Below are positions 37,751 through 49,276 of a DNA stretch of 64,000 nt, piece after piece. Where the stretch lies: contig JAPTYO010000007.1 in assembly GCA_036873135.1 (NCBI GenBank), positions 19,388,763-19,452,762 of the forward strand. The letters are read 5' to 3'. The notes under the pieces are model-generated. The model was not told the DNA's origin. It saw nothing but the letters and a program-made list of their open reading frames with translations, and did no database searches. How positions within the stretch are numbered: the first letter of the stretch is position 1; each line of letters begins with the position of its first letter. A program made the position numbers and the translations under genes. Origin of the DNA: Clarkia xantiana subsp. parviflora. Its lineage: Eukaryota > Streptophyta > Magnoliopsida > Myrtales > Onagraceae.

Positions 37751-37758
37751 CTATATAT
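37751..37758 (-). promoter_or_regulatory. possible TATA box of the zinc-finger gene
   Basis: CATATATAG on the minus strand, about 100 bp upstream of the ATG. GA-rich repeats (GAGAGAGAGA) lie next to it at about 37771-37783. Confidence 0.4.
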
Positions 37759-37789
37759 GTTGCAGAGAGCTAGAGAGAGAGAGATAGGG

Positions 37790-39660
37790 AAGACATAATT
37801 TTGATTTCTCTATATAACAACATGAGAGTTGCTTGAAAGATGAACATACATCTTGGTTGGTAGCTCTACCTTTTCTGGCTCGTATCGGCTATCGACATTT
37901 TAATATTCGTTAAAATCGACGAAGAAGACACCTAGGTTGCAAAATCAACAAGTCAGTATCATATATATAATATATATTGCATATTGTAGTAGTCCCTAGC
38001 TAGATGTAGAGCAGCAAGATAAGCTCAATAAGGTTAATTAATTGACTGTTAAGCTAGGTCAGAAAATGGACTTATTCTTCAAGTAGTACTTACTGTTTTG
38101 AAACAGTGAATTTATTAGTTTGTTAAATCATGATATATATGGAGCTTTGTAGGGTCACATAACATTACAAAAAAAAAAACAAATGATAATCTGACTGAAA
38201 CCCTTTAAATCTGTGTTTGCAGTGGACAAATCAAAAGAGGAAGCAACTCAATGTCACAAATGTACAAAAAGACGACACCGTGTTCACATGTCTATTCTTG
38301 GAGGCATATATATACTTATGCTGTTGTCCAGTTCACTGAGCTTTTTTGGCTTGGTTTCCAGGGTTTTTATATATTCATGTCAAGTTGAATGAATAATAAT
38401 GAGGAAGCAAAGCCATATATATTTATGATTAAATTTGGGAGATTTGATTCTAGATTATATTCGACTCGGTGTTCGAGATCGGGACTGATCGGGTTGAACT
38501 ATGATTTAGTAATGAAGCACACGATGTTGCAATACAAAGAGTTTAGTTAGAAAATTGATGAATTTGTACTGCTCGCTAAGAATTACTAGAGAGAACGTAG
38601 ATCGTTATGTTAAATAAGGAACGAGCAATCATAAGAGACTTGTAAGGCGTCCCACATTGACTGTGTTCATTAGATCAATGCTCGTTACAATGGCTTGGAC
38701 GATTAATTAGTACAAGAAAATGAGCCATTTGTACGAGTTTCATTGAAAAATATTAATTAGAAATTTTGTAAGAGGGATTTCATAACAATTTTGAAACAAG
38801 TTTTTATTGTTAGAAGCTTGTCCTCTAGGAAATGTGATATTTGCAATGGATTTTCATTATTTCCTTATAAATATATATGTCTATATCCTTTGCAAAATAG
38901 AACTAGATTTTTAGTGACAGCGAATATACTTTTAGGGTTATTAAGGGTTGAGTTTAATTAATAAATATACACACTGGTTCCCTTTGTATGCTTGGAATAT
39001 GTTGTTCATTTCAACCAAAACACAAATATATATTCAATGTCGTGGTTAAGGTGATTTACTCTCATGTGGTTTGAGAACTTCGAAATCTCTTGGATATATA
39101 GTCACTTTGTGATGACTTGATTAAAATACCAGGTCTCGCCTGACTCATATTTTGTGTCAGTCATAAGAGGAGACGAATATAACTGAGTTTAGAGGATCAA
39201 CATCTTAACTATATTAGGCTGCTAAATAGTCTACATTGATAGTGTCTGTGTATGCGCCGGTTATTCGCTAAGTTTGGTCGGAAAAACTTCAAACCATAAG
39301 TAAGAATTACGTAGTGGATAGATCCAAACTTGCTACTACTAACTCATTCTTTTTTTAAAATATTGATAAGTTTATCTTGGTTGAGCTCAGTTTGTCTGGC
39401 ACAGATTGATGCGCAAACATTATTGGGTAGTCTAGCTAAAAATTGTCGAATTCCCACAATGAAATTATGAAATTGCACTGCCCATGTTGAATGTCATGTA
39501 ATAATACGACATGTATAAAAGATTGCTATCGTAATTTCGAATTATAAATTTTATAGTTCAAAATCCTACTAAGATGAAGTTTTTAGCAAAACTCAAAGTC
39601 GATTTGTTTTTGAAATATAACTCCCGATTAGTCCAAAGGATAATTAATATCACTAGGTTA
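37790..39660. other. intergenic DNA upstream of the zinc-finger gene
   Basis: No gene seen. 39040-39110 has GTGGTTAAGGTGATTTACTC followed by ACTTCGAAATCTC, loosely like polymerase III A and B boxes of a SINE; too diverged to annotate. Confidence 0.4.
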
Positions 39661-39670
39661 TATAAATCTT

Positions 39671-40202
39671 GGGTTAATAACTAAAAAACTGTCCAAGGTT
39701 TACCCTATGTTAAAATTAGGTGTCTGAAGTTTGAAATGTTAAAATGGACTGTCTCAAGTTTCATTTTTGTTGAAATTTGGTGTCATGGTGTGATTACTTT
39801 AGAGAAGTCAATTCCGACGAAACCGTCTGTCAAATTCGAGCTCTCATACACACTCCCTTCTCGTCATCTTTCCGGGACCGTCACCCAAAAAGTCGATCAC
39901 ATCCGGGCAAGTAAATCTCACTCTATTGTCCTTGGAAAATGGCTCTACACCACTCTTCTAGAAACTTTTTTTTACTGTTCAATTTTTATGCGAAATTTGA
40001 CGATTTTGTGAAAAGTAAAGAGTGGTGGATTATGAGTGGATTGATGGGTTGATGAAAATGATTGAATGAAGATGAAAAGACGCACAAAGACACCAAATTT
40101 CAACAAAAATGAAACTTGAGACAGTCCATTTTAACATTTCAAACTTCAGACACCTAATTTTAACATAGGGTAAACATTGAACAGTTTTTTAGTTATTAAC
40201 CC
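39671..40202. mobile_element. Mutator-like MITE (GGGTTAATAACT ends)
   Basis: The ends GGGTTAATAACTAAAAAACT and AGTTTTTTAGTTATTAACCC are perfect inverted copies; arm similarity extends at least 70 bp. It is flanked by TATAAATCTT on both sides (39661-39670 and 40203-40212), a 9-10 bp target duplication as in the Mutator superfamily. 532 bp, no transposase. A decayed relative is at 22145-22655. Confidence 0.9.
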
Positions 40203-40541
40203 TATAAATCTTTTAATATAATCAATCAATACTAGGGAGTTTTATACACCAGTCGTCTCACATTCCAAGAACGTACGTGACGAATAATTAGGTTGTATAT
40301 TGTCTTGACTCTTGTCGAGACACATGCACAATCGTCTTTAAGTATGTCATCATTTAAAGTTCTTGACAATTAATAGTATTAGTAAGAATGTGCATTGGCA
40401 AACAAGTTCATTATTTGTAGTAGACAGGTCACGACTATGTCCTTGAATCCATCAGTTAAGACTTAATGTTGCCAACGTACGTTAGGTCCCATTATATAAT
40501 AATTAATTATTAAAAAAAAAAAAAAATAAGGTTAGTTATGA

Positions 40542-40604
40542 TATTAGTGTTGGCCCAAAATTAAGTTAATTACATAGTTAACTTTATTTTTGGCCAACAC
40601 TAAT
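40542..40604. repeat. 63-bp foldback hairpin
   Basis: The left arm ATTAGTGTTGGCCCAAAA and following AAGTTAA (40543-40568) mirrors the right arm TTAACTT...TTTTTGGCCAACACTAAT (40578-40604), with about 9 nt of loop. Only one or two mismatches. It is too short for the element classes above and was not assigned. Confidence 0.7.
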
Positions 40605-41341
40605 AAACCCGAAATCCTAAATCCGAAACTATATAGCAACAAAACTTTTTATGTATATATATATTCAAAATTGGTAATTAAGCTTACATTTATTAGTACC
40701 TTAATTAACGTATTGTCTCATTTGGTATTAATGCCTAGTAGGAATGTGGATAGTTCTTCATCTATAAATTAGTTCTAAACTGAACTGTACTGGAAAAAAC
40801 CAATTTAATTCAGTTTTTACCTCAGCCGTGAACTTCGCTATTTTAGTTTCTAATAACTGATTTGATAATAAATCAGTTTATAACTAATTTAAGTTGAACC
40901 AAATTAGTTTAATTATGAAAATTGAAAGTTGACGATGGAGGGCAATAAAGAATTCACAAAGGTGGAACTAATATTCGAGAAGATAATTGAAAAACAATTT
41001 AGATTTTTGTAAAAATATTTAGGTTGATTTTAAAAAATTATCTTAAATATATATGTATTGTTCAAACATTAGAGTAAATATTTATGTCATTCAGTAATTA
41101 TTATTTTAAAATTTTAAAATCAATTCAATTCGTTTAACTATTAATTTAGTTAGTTTTGATAAAGTTAAGACTAACGACTTGACCAACTTTCCTAAAACCT
41201 TAAGGTGATATGTGAATGCATGGTTTAGTCTTTATACTTCAACATTCCCCCTCACGTGTGGCCTGAAACATTTTAAAGGTCCAACACGTGAAACTTTAAA
41301 AATGGGGTTAAACTCGGCGCTACGGAGATTCGAACCTGCGC

Positions 41342-41353
41342 GCTCTGATACCA
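41342..41353 (-). other. primer binding site (initiator tRNA-Met type)
   Basis: TGGTATCAGAGC on the minus strand is the usual plant primer binding site complementary to the 3' end of initiator tRNA-Met. It lies one base after the 18S-derived segment. Confidence 0.85.
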
Positions 41354-41354
41354 T

Positions 41355-41739
41355 CCTTGGATGTGGTAGCCGTTTCTCAGGCTCCCTCTCCGGAATCGAA
41401 CCCTAATTCTCCGTCACCCGTCACCACCATAGTAGGCCACTATCCTACCATCGAAAATTGATAGGGCAGAAATTTGAATGATGCGTCACCGGCGCAAAGA
41501 CTGTGCGATCCGTCGAGTTATCATGAATCATCAGAGCAACGGGCAAAGCCCGCGTCGACCTTTTATCTAATAAATGCATCCCTTCCAGAAGTCGGGGTTT
41601 GTTGCACGTATTAGCTCTAGAATTACTACGGTTATCCGAATAGTAGATACCATCAAACAAACTATAACTGATTTAATGAGCCATTCGCAGTTTCACAGTC
41701 AGAATTAGTTCATACTTACACATGCATGGCTTAATCTTT
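41355..41739 (-). pseudogene. 18S rRNA gene fragment (5' region, about 385 nt)
   Basis: On the minus strand the sequence runs through invariant plant 18S landmarks: AAGCCATGCATGTGTAAGTA, GCTCATTAAATCAGTTATAG, TCTAGAGCTAATACGTGCAA, GACGGGTGACGGAGAATTAG and CGGCTACCACATCCAAGG. It therefore covers roughly the first 40 to 400 nt of 18S with no large gap. Some C-to-T type changes relative to typical 18S suggest methylation decay. The fragment stops inside CATCCAAGG, where real 18S continues with AAGGCAGCAGGCGCGC. It is not a functional rRNA gene but part of the retroelement's 5' LTR. Confidence 0.95.
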
Positions 41740-41759
41740 ATACTTCAACAAGTTTTGTG

Positions 41760-44700
41760 TCAATCCTGAATTGCACCAAGTAAGAATCGAATAACCAATT
41801 TGGTTATTGATCCGATTTAGCATAAATAATTCTAAACTAATTCAATCCAGTTCAAATAAAATTTAAATAGTTCTAAACTAATTCAATCCAGTTCAAATAC
41901 AATTTGGTTCGTTTAACCCGATTATTTACTTGGCAAGTATCATACTTTATAAAAAATAATTATTCTTAATACATCCCGAACCTTTTAAATTTGTCTGATT
42001 TAGTTACTCCAATATAACCCCTAACGTTTTATTTAATTTAATTAACTTCCTAAAATTTAATTTGGGTAAAAAAAAAAAAATACAAACCAAGAGCCCAATT
42101 AGACCCTTGACTCGATGCAATTCGGATGCTTGACTCTGGATGGGTCAATTTCGACCTAGGTCGAATTAGACTCAAATTGACATCGGTCGAAATTGACTTA
42201 TAAGTTAGGTCGAGCTTTGGAATGGGTTTATGGTCATGCGAACCTAAATAGGGCCTCAAACATACAATTATGGTATGTTTCTCATACGCTTGCCAAGTTA
42301 TTAAATCAAATTTGATAAATATAGTAGTTCGAGGTATCAACCAAATGAGCCACAATGTAGTTACTAGTATATTAGTGTAACTAACCCTGAATATAATATT
42401 CTAATTAAGTGATCAATAAATGAAAGATGTAGAATCAAATTAATTCTAATTAACAAATCTCTAGAAGGGATCGGAAGGAGACCTTTGGAATGTAGTTGTT
42501 GTACTATTTCTCCGTTATTCCTTCAACGTTTTGGACTTCTAGTTTACTAGTCTTGCCATAGTAGTGTGCGACAAATGCAATGGGGGCAATTGCATCCTTT
42601 ATATTAGTTAAATTAAATAATATTATTATTGGAAAATAATTTACTATTAAATAATAAACACTGATATACTTTTATATAAATAAATATTATTTAATTACAT
42701 TTGTTAAATATAAATAATTAAATAATATATTAATAGATGAATATATATATATATAATATAATTATATCTTACGGCTCTGCAAGCTAGATAATATTTTTTT
42801 GTGACTCATCATAGTGGTAGGGCAATTTTTCTGGTTTATGCACTACCTAATTTTCTAGCAATATATATACGTACATGAATTCTTTTCTGATCCAAGACTT
42901 TTCTGATGATCGGTAAATACACAACCTTCTAGCATTAATTAGATGGGAATTGAGAGGATTTTTGTTTCAATAAAAATTGTGTTAATAATTGCGACTCTAG
43001 ATTTATCATTTTACGTAATGTTTAGACTATATTATTTATGATTTAGTTTTTTTTTTTTGTGAAGGGTTTTAAATATGAAAATTCAGAGTTAAATCATATA
43101 TGAGTAAATTATTTTAACCACTAAACCACCACTGATAATTGTATATAAGGATATTTAACAACTAATTATATGTAGTAAGGGTTTATATATAATATATATG
43201 GATTGGACTGACGACTTAGAAGTATTGAATTGGCGTAGCTACATAGAGTAGTAAGCAGCGACATGGAAAGTAGGGAATTATGAAAAACCGGACACTGATG
43301 GAGTCATTAGGCAGAGACAACGACAGACGTATCAAATTAAAGGAGGTTGCTTCATCTACTAATTAGTAGATGATAATTAATTACTATTAAGTAAATAAAT
43401 AAGCTGGAGCGGATGTATTGTCATGCGCAGAATCTTCAAACTTATTTGAATTTCCAACTTGCTAATTGCCGTCGCCAAGGGTAAGTTATAATATAATATA
43501 TATTTTTGGGGCTAGCTATCCGACAACATGTGCTTTAATAAGTTGTCTTACTCTTTGTTAGTATTCCGCAAATATGTCGTTTCAGCTAGCTTCTCTTCGT
43601 CTTCGTCAAATCATGGGTTCTTAGCTTTAGTTCCTAAGCTTGCATTTGTCTATTACTAATTAATTATTATTATATGCAGAAATGATTCTCAAATCTGGCA
43701 GACTGAATCAAACCTACCGTGAGAAATGAACGGTTATTAAGATTTTAACGATCATAAGATCATATATTCCAAGTGATTTAGAATCAAACCTTAATTAACG
43801 ATTAAGAAGGACGGAATATGAAAAAGAAATCGTGATGGTGTAAGACTCTAAGTAAACATGATTACTTTAACTAGCACTTGGAAATAAATATATCACACTA
43901 ATAAAAATGAATTATATATACTATCACTATCATCTCATTATATAGTGGGGTGGAGAAAATTAATGGAGTTCCGAAATTGACACTTTCTGATCATAATAAA
44001 TTAATAAGACGTTAATTATACTGTTACATCTGCGTGTGAAAATGCAACCTTTTGTTTTCAAAAGTGAAATATAAATAAATTATAAGAAAACTGAAGAATT
44101 AGTGAAATGAAAACTTAATTAAAGAATGAATTTCAGCTAGAAGCTTTGTCGGTTGTCACTATCAGCAAAACATATACAGAGCATTTTTAAATCAAAGTAA
44201 AAGACAAATCTAGTTGCAACTAGACATTGTTATTAATATCTTATATGTTTCATCTATAGTCGGTACTAACATAATATATATGGTAAGAACCCCAATCTTA
44301 AGGTGGAAATTATAACTCTGAAATTCAAAATTTTCAGCACATAATAATTAATTAAGCAATCGTTATTATTTGCAAAGCCTAATGTTTTTTAAGCAATCTT
44401 AACCACCTAAAAATCCGTGGACTAGTCTAATATAAATTGTGTATTTTTTATTTTATTGGTCAATTAATTAAGGGATTCTAATACTTTAAGGCGCAAGTCT
44501 ATTTTCCTTGTATCCTGATAGCTATAGTTAAGCGGTGTCATCAATATATATCTAAGGCATGTTTTGTGCCATTTATACGTAAGTTGCTCGAGCAAGTAAA
44601 GAGATCAGGAAAGCGTGCAAGAGCGACATGATTCTTCATATATAAAACCGTGTGTATGTACGTATATAAATACATGCAGGTATATGTATATATTTATATA

Positions 44701-46863
44701 TGAACTGGACTCTTTGTTCCTCTGTAGCATAACCTCGGTTAATTAAATAGCAAAGAAACCAGTTTTACTAATAACAGTAAAGCAAATAAGTTAAGTGGTC
44801 CATGCAAGCACAACCGATAAGCTTGTATGTCACATGTAAACAAAAGAATAAAAAAAGACGTGAATATTGGAGGGTGTGTTTGGTCAGTTATCAATCATGT
44901 TCGAAATGATTGTTAAAGACTAGTGATGATGCATTTAAATGATCAGATATGCTTTTTATAAAAGGGAAAATAATACAAGAACAAAAAGCTGCATCCATTC
45001 GATATGAATTGAACCAATAAAAGAAACAGTTTTGTCACGATCAACTTGGAGTTCCTAATTTTCAGAACTCGTAGGACTTTACAATATTTTTTAAAGTAAA
45101 AAGTCGAATTTTCCTTGAAAACACATAAATGTCCGACAATATTGGATCATTGATGAGCCCAAATCTTAATCATTGTGTCCGTAACAAAGTTTTCTTCCGG
45201 ATATATATGTCGTATCTTGTATCTCATAAACTGAAATATAAATTAATGCAATACAAAACAATGGCCATAAATTTCAAACTATAGTTGTTGCGTAGTTAAA
45301 GCATCCGTTTCAAAATGCAACGGCACAATTCTCATGCTAATAGCAAATGAGATCTCATCTCGGATAGCCTAAAGTTCCCCCGCAACAAGGCCTATTCGTA
45401 ATCCCCAACTTCCTAAAAAATGCGGAGATCTAATTTCATTAGAGTCACGTACGAATGACCCTTTCCCCTTCCGCTTTCCCCAAGTTTCCTTGTGTAGCTC
45501 CATATGTATTGAGGTTCAGCCCGTGATTCAGTGGTAGCCACTTGACTTAGTGGTGAGGATGTTACTTTGTCGTGCTTTACCATAGATTTTTAAACACTAA
45601 ACACATTGTTAGAATGAGTAGTTTTTTGGGAGGGTGTGAGCTTGTTGTTGCAACCGAAGGTTCCGCCGATGTGTGCAAGCTCCTAAGCTTTATACACAAA
45701 TGCCTCAAGCGTTAAACTGACGCATGGTTCATTCCAATAGGTGCTCTGGCATATCTTCAATCAAAGAATCACCCAATCAGGTTCTGAAGGTTCGTTCCCT
45801 GATTTTCATTATCGTTGGATAAGTCTTTCCACTCTAAACCCTAAATCCGTGGACTAATCTTACATATTGTGCAACGTATTAATCGATCAAATTAAGAGTG
45901 TTGATCAATTAATCATATTTGAGTGTGCATGTTGAGAACTGTAAGTTAGAAATTACTTAATTAGTTGCATGTGAAAACATGTGGGTATGTGGTTACTGTA
46001 TTTGAGGCACGCTAGATAATAAGGCTAGATAAGAAGAGTGCGTCGTGTCTCATGGTAGTAGATTGTATGGGTCAATGTCATGTCGATAAACTCTATTGTA
46101 CACTTGTAATTATACGGTTGAAAGAAGCTTCAATTCACACTAGTGACTAATCTAGATCCTTTCATAACTAATAATACTTATATGGGGGTTAAGAAAGTGT
46201 CTCAATCAAGGCGCGGATTCACTTGAACAACAAGTTAATTAAGGGTAGGGCATGTTAATACTAGATTCTCACGCCATATCTTCCATCTTAAATTATAATA
46301 ATCTTTACTTATTAATTACAAGAATGTCCCGCAGCTTAAAACTAGGTGTTATTGTCCAACTTGGAATATGCAGACAGTCAAAGATGGTCGTTAACACCCA
46401 AACTAACTACCACTTTATGATTATTGGACGTCCATGATAAATTGATTCAGTAATTATTGCTAAAAAGCTGTGAAATAAACTCCCCTACAATCACCCTTGA
46501 AACCTAAGATTTGGAAAAACCCTTGGCAAACCATCAAGACAAATAACTCTCAAATAATTTTCAACAAATCGGGCATCTTTAATATTTTTCACCACATTAA
46601 CATAGTTAGAAAAGAATTTTAAAAAACAAAATAGTTTTAAATCCTAAAAAAAAAAAAAAAGAGAGAGAGAGAAGAGGAGAAGTTTCCTTTTAAAAAAAGA
46701 GACGGATCAAATGGGCCTTCTTTATTTTTCCGAGCAAGCGAAGGACGAAGAATAATAATTCAACAGTAGATTGATAAATACCTATAAACATTATTGCTTC
46801 AAACAGCCCAACTTCGTCAGTGGCCCAAAAAAGGCCCAACTTCTGCTAAATACGCTAAGTATA
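41760..46863. other. intergenic DNA, no gene recognised
   Basis: Two copies of TTCTAAACTAATTCAATCCA-type sequence lie at 41832-41900 (period about 45 bp). The rest is AT-rich without credible frames. 45280-45820 is less AT-rich, with phrases such as GTGATTCAGTGGTAGCCACT that vaguely recall a SINE, but no element ends could be defined. Confidence 0.4.
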
Positions 46864-46872
46864 TATTTTATA

Positions 46873-49141
46873 GGGTTAAGTCTCTAAATGGTCCTCAAAC
46901 TATGGATAAATGTCCGATTTTATCCTCGAACTTCAATTAAGTACGAATTTATCCTCAAACTCAACAAAAAAACCGATCATAGCCTTCCGTTTAAAATTGA
47001 CTAATCTAAAATTTTACTACGTTAACTTTTTTCATCAATCACTATTTTACCCTTAAACCTCAAAATAATAACAAATAATATATTATTTTAATTTGTAAGA
47101 GAAATTTTTGGAGAGTTTACGGTGAGCTTAGGGCGTGCAAAATTTCAATCGAACAAAAGCAAGACTCCCAACTACCAAGCTCTGCACCAAGAACAAGAAT
47201 GAAGCTCTGCAGTGGATCAGGTGAGGATTCAACCCTAAACCCAATCTCGTTATCAGCCTTTAACCTAATTAGGGTTTTCCATTGCTACAAATATAGGTGC
47301 TAGGGAATTGTTTGAGAAATCACCGGAAAAAGAGGACAAGGTACGATATGTACAAAAGAATAGACTCAAGCTACTATGGATACAGAGATGATGAGGATGG
47401 GGTACTGGCGAAAGTGGAGGGCCCAGGAGAGCAAAAGATGAGAGCCGAAGTGGTGGAGGAATGGAAGAGGATGGAGTAGATGAGGAAACAAGACAGTGAA
47501 TATCAAGAGGATGGTGGTAACTCTTTGGTGTTAGTCTATTTGATGAAAGTAATTGACAGATGTGATAGATTTGGGGGAAAAGAACCTATTTGGTATTAAC
47601 TCTTCTCTTAATAATGGAATACCTGCTAATTTTGCTTCATCTGAATATAATTGAATTGAGAGTCGTAGTTGCGGAAGAGGAAATTAATGTTATTGCTCTA
47701 GTTTGATTTTTGCACTAAAAGATTATGTCTCATTACACAACAGTATAATTTATTCAAGGAACAGATCTTTTGCCACTAGGTAATGTGTGTGTTTAAGGAG
47801 TGGTGCTGATGATTTTGATCAAGAGAATCTTCCGTGAATTCTGTAGGATTTTCTGCTGTGCACATGAAACACAATTACACAATCGTAATTAGTAATCATT
47901 CAAGAACTCTATACCAACAATTAGTGAGCAGAAACACAGATTTAGCTCTAATCCTCATCATGTCAATTATTCTCACCGATACATAGATATAATCTAATCA
48001 CCTACTGATACTGACTACAATTAATAACTAGATCCTTATACTTGATCACCGAGTTTACTGCAGGAGTTGTTCAAGTCTTCATACTAAACCCATCGTTTTG
48101 ACATATCATCATTGGATAAGTATAAGGTCACGTCACGTGCATGTTACGTGTCATTTTTTCTGTTAATTTTGACGTTGAATGGATGGAAAATTCAAATGTA
48201 ACACTTTCGATAAGTGATCAGTGCGGGAAAAAAATTGGGAGACCAAAGAGAGATACACTCCTATAATTTATGTATTAGTAAAGTTATTTTCGTTTAATAT
48301 TAGCATGGGTCATGCAGTATGGAATTGTATTGGGCTTGTAATCTGAAACTGCTGCCTCCTCAAGTGAAGCCACTATCGTGTTTATATCGTCACTGTATTG
48401 ATCGGAGCTAGCCTAGCAAGTTTCTTTGGCAGTAAACCACTTCTCTTGCTATGCTTTGGAGTAAGAATCTTGTCAAGCCCCTCGCTTCCTACAAATTATA
48501 CGATTCATTGATTTTGATACTTCAATGTTGATGTCCACAAAAGATTGGTGGGAAATTTGACAAACTTATGATGATGCATAGAAGTTGAAAAATTTACGAA
48601 GGTTGCTCAATTGAGCTATGGCTGCCTGACCAATGGAATTTTCCAGTTTTAGAAGGCGAAGGACTCCAGCAGCAATCCGACCCATTGAATCGACTTCGGA
48701 TTTGCAGAGGAACGCGAGATGTTGCAGCTCCTCTTTTGTCACAACAGCCTCAATATGGTGTAGACGTTGGGCGGCTTCTTTATTCCCGTTAATATGCGAG
48801 AAAGATTGTGAGGACGAAGATGTGAAGGAGATTGGGTTTAGGGTTGAATCACCTGATCCACTGCAGAGCTTCGTTCTTGTTCTTGTTGCAGGCTTGCGAG
48901 TCTTGCTTTTGTCTGATTGAAATTTTATTTCCCTCCAATTTATATTATTAGTTATTATTTTAAGGTTTAAGGGTAAAATAGTGATTGATGAAAGAAATTA
49001 ACGGAGTAAAATTTTAGAGTAGCCAATTTTAAACGGAAGGATATAATCTGTTTTTTTGTTTGAGTTTGAGGATAAATTCGAACTTAGAGGATAAAATCGA
49101 GCATTTATCCATAGTTTGAGGACTATTTAGAGACTTAACCC
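46873..49141. mobile_element. Mutator-like element with very long TIRs, probable Pack-MULE
   Basis: The ends GGGTTAAGTCTCTAAATGG and its inverted copy at 49123-49141 lie in an exact 9-bp duplication TATTTTATA (46864-46872 and 49142-49150). Inverted similarity continues for 300-400 bp: GAAGCTCTGCAGTGGATCAG near 47203 on the plus strand recurs near 48870 on the minus strand, with AACCCTAAACCCAATCTC following both. The interior (about 47270-48820) has no transposase but holds gene-like pieces, including a 60-codon frame at 47297-47479 (plus, acidic and lysine-rich, ending EVVEEWKRME) and a minus-strand frame at 48566-48858. The long arms thus also carry coding-like text. This fits a Pack-MULE that captured host gene fragments. 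It ends 135 bp beyond the stop codon of the bHLH gene. Confidence 0.85.
48566..48858 (-). pseudogene. captured coding fragment in the Pack-MULE
   Basis: The minus strand is open for about 95 codons, with protein-like composition and an amphipathic C-terminal half (for example VVTKEELQHLAFLCKSEV and GRIAAGVLRLLKLENS), ending in TAA at 48566-48568. The matching left arm of the element has an ATG where this arm has ACG, so the start may have been lost. I do not recognise the parent protein; the helical, leucine-rich text suggests part of a larger alpha-helical protein. Confidence 0.5.
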
Positions 49142-49276
49142 TATTTTATATAACAAAAAAGTACAACTTCCAAATAGACACATTGACGACCATCAACAAA
49201 CTTTAGAGGCTCTTGCATTATCTATCCTACAACGTCCAAACATCACCTAATACATACACCGATCATCTAATACACA

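Larger units (their letters stand above)
41157..41750 (-). mobile_element. TRIM-like mini LTR retroelement with an 18S rRNA insert
   Basis: Read on the minus strand. The element starts TGTTGAAGTATAAAG (41750 downward) and ends ...CTTTATCA (41157), flanked by a 5-bp duplication AGTTT (41152-41156 and 41751-41755). A primer binding site TGGTATCAGAGC is at 41342-41353, and a purine tract GTGAGGGGGAA (41245-41255) lies directly before a second TGTTGAAGTATAAAG, which opens an 88-bp 3' LTR (41157-41244). The internal part is under 100 bp and codes for nothing, as in TRIM elements. The 5' LTR should be about 88 bp but runs to nearly 400 bp because from AAAGA onward it is 18S rRNA sequence (41355-41739) up to one base before the primer site. 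Confidence 0.85.

Noticed and set aside
39040..39110. SINE-like A and B boxes
   Set aside because: The resemblance is loose, and no target duplication or tail could be defined.
41212..41660. Frames of 64-71 residues
   Set aside because: They overlap the primer binding site and the 18S rRNA fragment, so they are not proteins.
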